DNA of 7,927 nucleotides, from contig JAWCLZ010000038.1 of NCBI GenBank assembly GCA_038850275.1, positions 1-7,927 of the forward strand, given 5' to 3'. Below are positions 5,800 to 7,927 of this stretch, piece after piece. The translations under genes and the position numbers were made by a program. Origin of the DNA: JAWCLZ01 sp038850275. GTDB taxonomy: Archaea > Halobacteriota > JAWCLZ01. Numbering within the stretch: position 1 is the first letter of the stretch; the number at the start of each line of letters is the position of its first letter. The notes beneath the pieces are model-generated. The model was not told the DNA's origin. It made no database searches and saw nothing but the letters and a program-made list of their open reading frames with translations.

Positions 5800-5860
5800 A
5801 GAAAGAATTAAACCTAGAAAGTGGGAGAAAAGTGAAGATATTCTTGAGAGGAGAGGAAAT

Positions 5861-5909
5861 AGTGATAGCTCAGTGATAGCTCCAATTTAATATGATAGAT
5901 ATGATAGAT
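5861..5909 (+). repeat. Two adjacent short tandem duplications
   Basis: AGTGATAGCTC occurs twice head to tail (5861-5871, 5872-5882). After nine bases ATGATAGAT occurs twice (5892-5900, 5901-5909). Both are exact and share the core TGATAG. They lie in the gap between DUF5678 and the broken sorting tail and look like replication slippage in non-coding DNA. Confidence 0.75.
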
Positions 5910-5947
5910 TTCATCTCTAAACCAAGTTATCTTTTTTCTCCGCCTAA

Positions 5948-6150
5948 ATCAAATCTCAAAATGGTCGAAACATCCTGTCTTTATGGGACATCCTCAATGA
6001 GCGCTATGGCAACCTTAGCATTAAAAACTCATCCCTGATCTTCATTTTAACCTCTCTTACACTTCCTGAATTCCATAATAGCATTGCCAGTTGCAATAAT
6101 CGCTTTAATCTTAATCTTATCTTATTTTATTAACCAAATCGCTTTTAAGC
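5948..6150 (+). pseudogene. Frameshifted 3' remnant of a PEF-CTERM surface-protein gene
   Basis: An open stretch from 5948 (after a TAA at 5945) has no start codon. It reads about 40 codons (including LWDILNERYGNLSIK) into LPEF at 6062-6073. There the frame breaks: the hydrophobic half of the tail (IALPVAIIALILILSYFI) continues in the frame starting at 6078. Set against the intact gene at 1674-1716, the bases CCTGAATTCC and AATAGCATTGCCAGT are shared, with CCCCAC reduced to CCAT between them. Two lost bases therefore explain the break. After the hydrophobic stretch no early basic tail plus stop follows; that frame runs on to 6216, across the end of the opposing DUF1616 gene. It is the dead end of a former sortase substrate, either a separate gene or a copied tail. 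Confidence 0.65.
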
Positions 6151-7927
6151 CTACCAAGCCTCAGTTTCATAGATCAATGTTCTATAATTGCCAGCGAGGT
6201 CTCTTCCAACTGCTTTAATTTCATAAGTGGTAATATAAGGAGCATAATAGATACCACTCCAAGTTAAATTATCTAAAGAGGACATTGAAATAGATCTACT
6301 TGCATTTCCAAAGGGAATTACATCGAGAAATAGTGCTTCAAGCGGTTCATTGGAAATAATTATAATTTCAAAAGTACTATTAACTCTATCCTTCATCACT
6401 ACAATTCCAAGACTAGGTGGTTGAATATCAATCGTTGTAATTGCATCAGCTTGCAAGTGAACCCCTTCCACATTACCAGCATTATCCACAGCTCTTACTC
6501 TAAAATAATAAGTTGCTTGATCAAATCCAAAGAACCAACTTGAATTTGCAATTGTTTTAACCTGCCAAGGTATCCAATTCACTCCATCTAAACTATAATC
6601 CACATCATAATAAGCAATTCCTGAATCATCTCTACCACCCCATTTAACTAAAAAACTCGTGGTATTAATAAATCTCTTTAAAGGCAGCACCCAAGAATTA
6701 GGAGGCTTTAAATCAGCATTATATAAAACTGCTTTCTCGAACTCCACAGCTCTTGAGAGATCTAATAGCTCTACATCATCCCACCAAACTTTAAAGCCTT
6801 TACTTGAATACTCAAGCGTTTGATTACTAAAACCTTTTTTATCATAAACCCTTAGGGTTAAATCATTACTTTCCCTTAAAACAATTGGTATTCTAAGGCA
6901 AACCCAGTTTTCATCTCCAGCTAAGTCATCCTCCCAAATTAATTCATCATTTAAAAGCACTTGCTTATAATAAATCCCCTGCTGCCTATCACTAGTAATA
7001 GAATCCTTCACTGCGAGTGAAAGCACAGCCAATCCCTCACCATTGCTTGAAATTCTTTGAGTTATAGCAGCATAAGAACCAAGGTAAGAATCATTCCCAG
7101 CTGGATAGGAAATCTCATAGGAATAATTGGGAGAAGTACACTCAGATTTAGAATAAACCCCAGTGAAAAGCTCATTATTGCTTGAGAAAACCCAGCTAGT
7201 TTTACCCTCGAAATCCCCATTTTCAATTCTAGGTAAGGGTGTGATAGCATAAGCTTTGATAAAATCAAGGTGATAAGAAGAATTCACCCAGAGATGAACT
7301 GAGCGATATGGAATAGAGCTATCATCCTTATAAAGTAAAAACTCAAGCTTAGCTTTCAATAGATTAATTTCCCTAGGAACAAAGGATATTTTTTCTAGCC
7401 ACTTTTCATTGTGATCTAAAGTAATATTCCTACTAGCCACAACCTCCCCCCTAAGTTTAACTAATAAACTATAGTTCGTTTTAGCATACTCATAATTCTC
7501 CACTCCAACTAAGATATTAACGAGCTCGCCATAGTAGAGATCAGTGGGATAATACTCCGCCTTACCACTAGGACCTAAGATATATAAAGCAGTGAATTTC
7601 TCCCTCTCAAAAGTAATAAAGGCATAAGCAAGCATGCTACTTGCAACAATGATGCAAGCAATCATAGTTAAAACCAAAGTTTCCTCAATACCTATCTCTG
7701 GCTTCTCATATTCATATTTCTTCAGCTTAAAAACTTTAGAAAAAAGCCAGAGGAAAAATTGCTTCTCCGTTGAAAATAAATCTTTATCGAAAAGAGGGGA
7801 GAAGGTTTCTTTGAAAGAGAAAGTAAAGCGCTCATCTACAGGTGCTCGAGAGCGCAAATACTGCGCGATTAAAAGGCAAAGCAAAGTAATTAAAGAGAGG
7901 GAAACCAAAATTGGATTCGGACGATAA
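6151..7927 (-). CDS. DUF1616 membrane protein with large extracellular CBM-like, fibronectin III-like and Ig-like region (N-terminus outside window)
   Basis: The frame is open to the window edge (codons before TTG 7908 read RPNPIL and fit the family), so the gene starts beyond it. Counting from 7908, membrane segments lie at residues 1-18 and 77-100. The DUF1616 extracellular part starts at FTALYILGPSGKAEYYPTDL (105-124) and ends near HLWVN (205-209). An extension follows: a carbohydrate-binding/galactose-binding-like domain from NGDFEG (230) to WWDDVELLDL (375-384), a fibronectin III-like domain (about 402-492, with YYFRVRAVDNAGN) and an Ig-like domain (497-585, with VGRDLAGNY). Eleven N-glycosylation sequons (such as NIT, NSS, NTT, NLT) lie in this region. 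The end (LIYETEAW) is no sorting tail, so the protein is held by its N-terminal membrane segments. DUF1616 has no settled function; surface polysaccharide or glycoprotein binding is a guess from the domains. Confidence 0.85.
   Translation of the reverse strand, partial: YRPNPILVSLSLITLLCLLIAQYLRSRAPVDERFTFSFKETFSPLFDKDLFSTEKQFFLWLFSKVFKLKKYEYEKPEIGIEETLVLTMIACIIVASSMLAYAFITFEREKFTALYILGPSGKAEYYPTDLYYGELVNILVGVENYEYAKTNYSLLVKLRGEVVASRNITLDHNEKWLEKISFVPREINLLKAKLEFLLYKDDSSIPYRSVHLWVNSSYHLDFIKAYAITPLPRIENGDFEGKTSWVFSSNNELFTGVYSKSECTSPNYSYEISYPAGNDSYLGSYAAITQRISSNGEGLAVLSLAVKDSITSDRQQGIYYKQVLLNDELIWEDDLAGDENWVCLRIPIVLRESNDLTLRVYDKKGFSNQTLEYSSKGFKVWWDDVELLDLSRAVEFEKAVLYNADLKPPNSWVLPLKRFINTTSFLVKWGGRDDSGIAYYDVDYSLDGVNWIPWQVKTIANSSWFFGFDQATYYFRVRAVDNAGNVEGVHLQADAITTIDIQPPSLGIVVMKDRVNSTFEIIIISNEPLEALFLDVIPFGNASRSISMSSLDNLTWSGIYYAPYITTYEIKAVGRDLAGNYRTLIYETEAW

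Noticed and set aside
7634..7927. Plus-strand open frame reaching the window edge
   Set aside because: It is antisense to the DUF1616 gene, whose membrane segments and family motif are convincing; the plus-strand product is low-complexity Lys/Arg/Ser sequence.

Overview
The window looks archaeal. It is AT-rich (roughly two-thirds A+T by eye) and its start regions carry TATA-like boxes. It encodes an archaeosortase (the archaeal counterpart of bacterial exosortase) and proteins ending in the archaeal PEF-CTERM type of sorting tail. It also carries toxin-antitoxin pairs of the UPF0175/DUF3368 and AbrB/PIN kinds, a DUF5678 protein and a DUF1616 membrane protein. This combination suits a euryarchaeal lineage such as Archaeoglobi, Methanosarcina or ANME-1-like relatives. 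That placement is an inference; no rRNA or other marker gene is present.

Left part (1-2924) is a cell-surface sorting locus. It holds the C-terminal end of a secreted protein with a possible sorting tail (1-159). Next comes a multi-pass archaeosortase on the minus strand (252-1091), with its Cys, Arg and His motifs intact. Diverging from it are two secreted plus-strand proteins that both end in a PEF/PEY sorting tail: a small beta-sandwich protein (1251-1748) and an alkaline-phosphatase-superfamily hydrolase (1899-2924). The simple reading is that the sortase cuts these tails and the products stay attached to the outside of the membrane.

Middle part (2925-5592) is accessory DNA. A nearly open but startless stretch (2925-3284) may be a decayed gene. 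Two unrelated toxin-antitoxin operons follow, both on the minus strand and each with antitoxin before toxin and overlapping frames: UPF0175 antitoxin + DUF3368 PIN toxin (4281-3488) and AbrB/VapB + VapC PIN toxin (5324-4682). The gaps between them hold inverted repeats and no convincing gene.

Right part (5593-7927) has a small DUF5678 gene without its usual protease-like partner, a patch of short tandem duplications, and the frameshifted end of a former PEF-CTERM gene (5948-6150). A large minus-strand DUF1616 membrane protein with an added extracellular carbohydrate-binding-like, fibronectin-III-like and Ig-like region (6151-7927) runs off the window edge. Surface proteins thus flank the toxin-antitoxin block on both sides, and the broken sorting tail suggests that the surface-protein region was once larger or has been rearranged.
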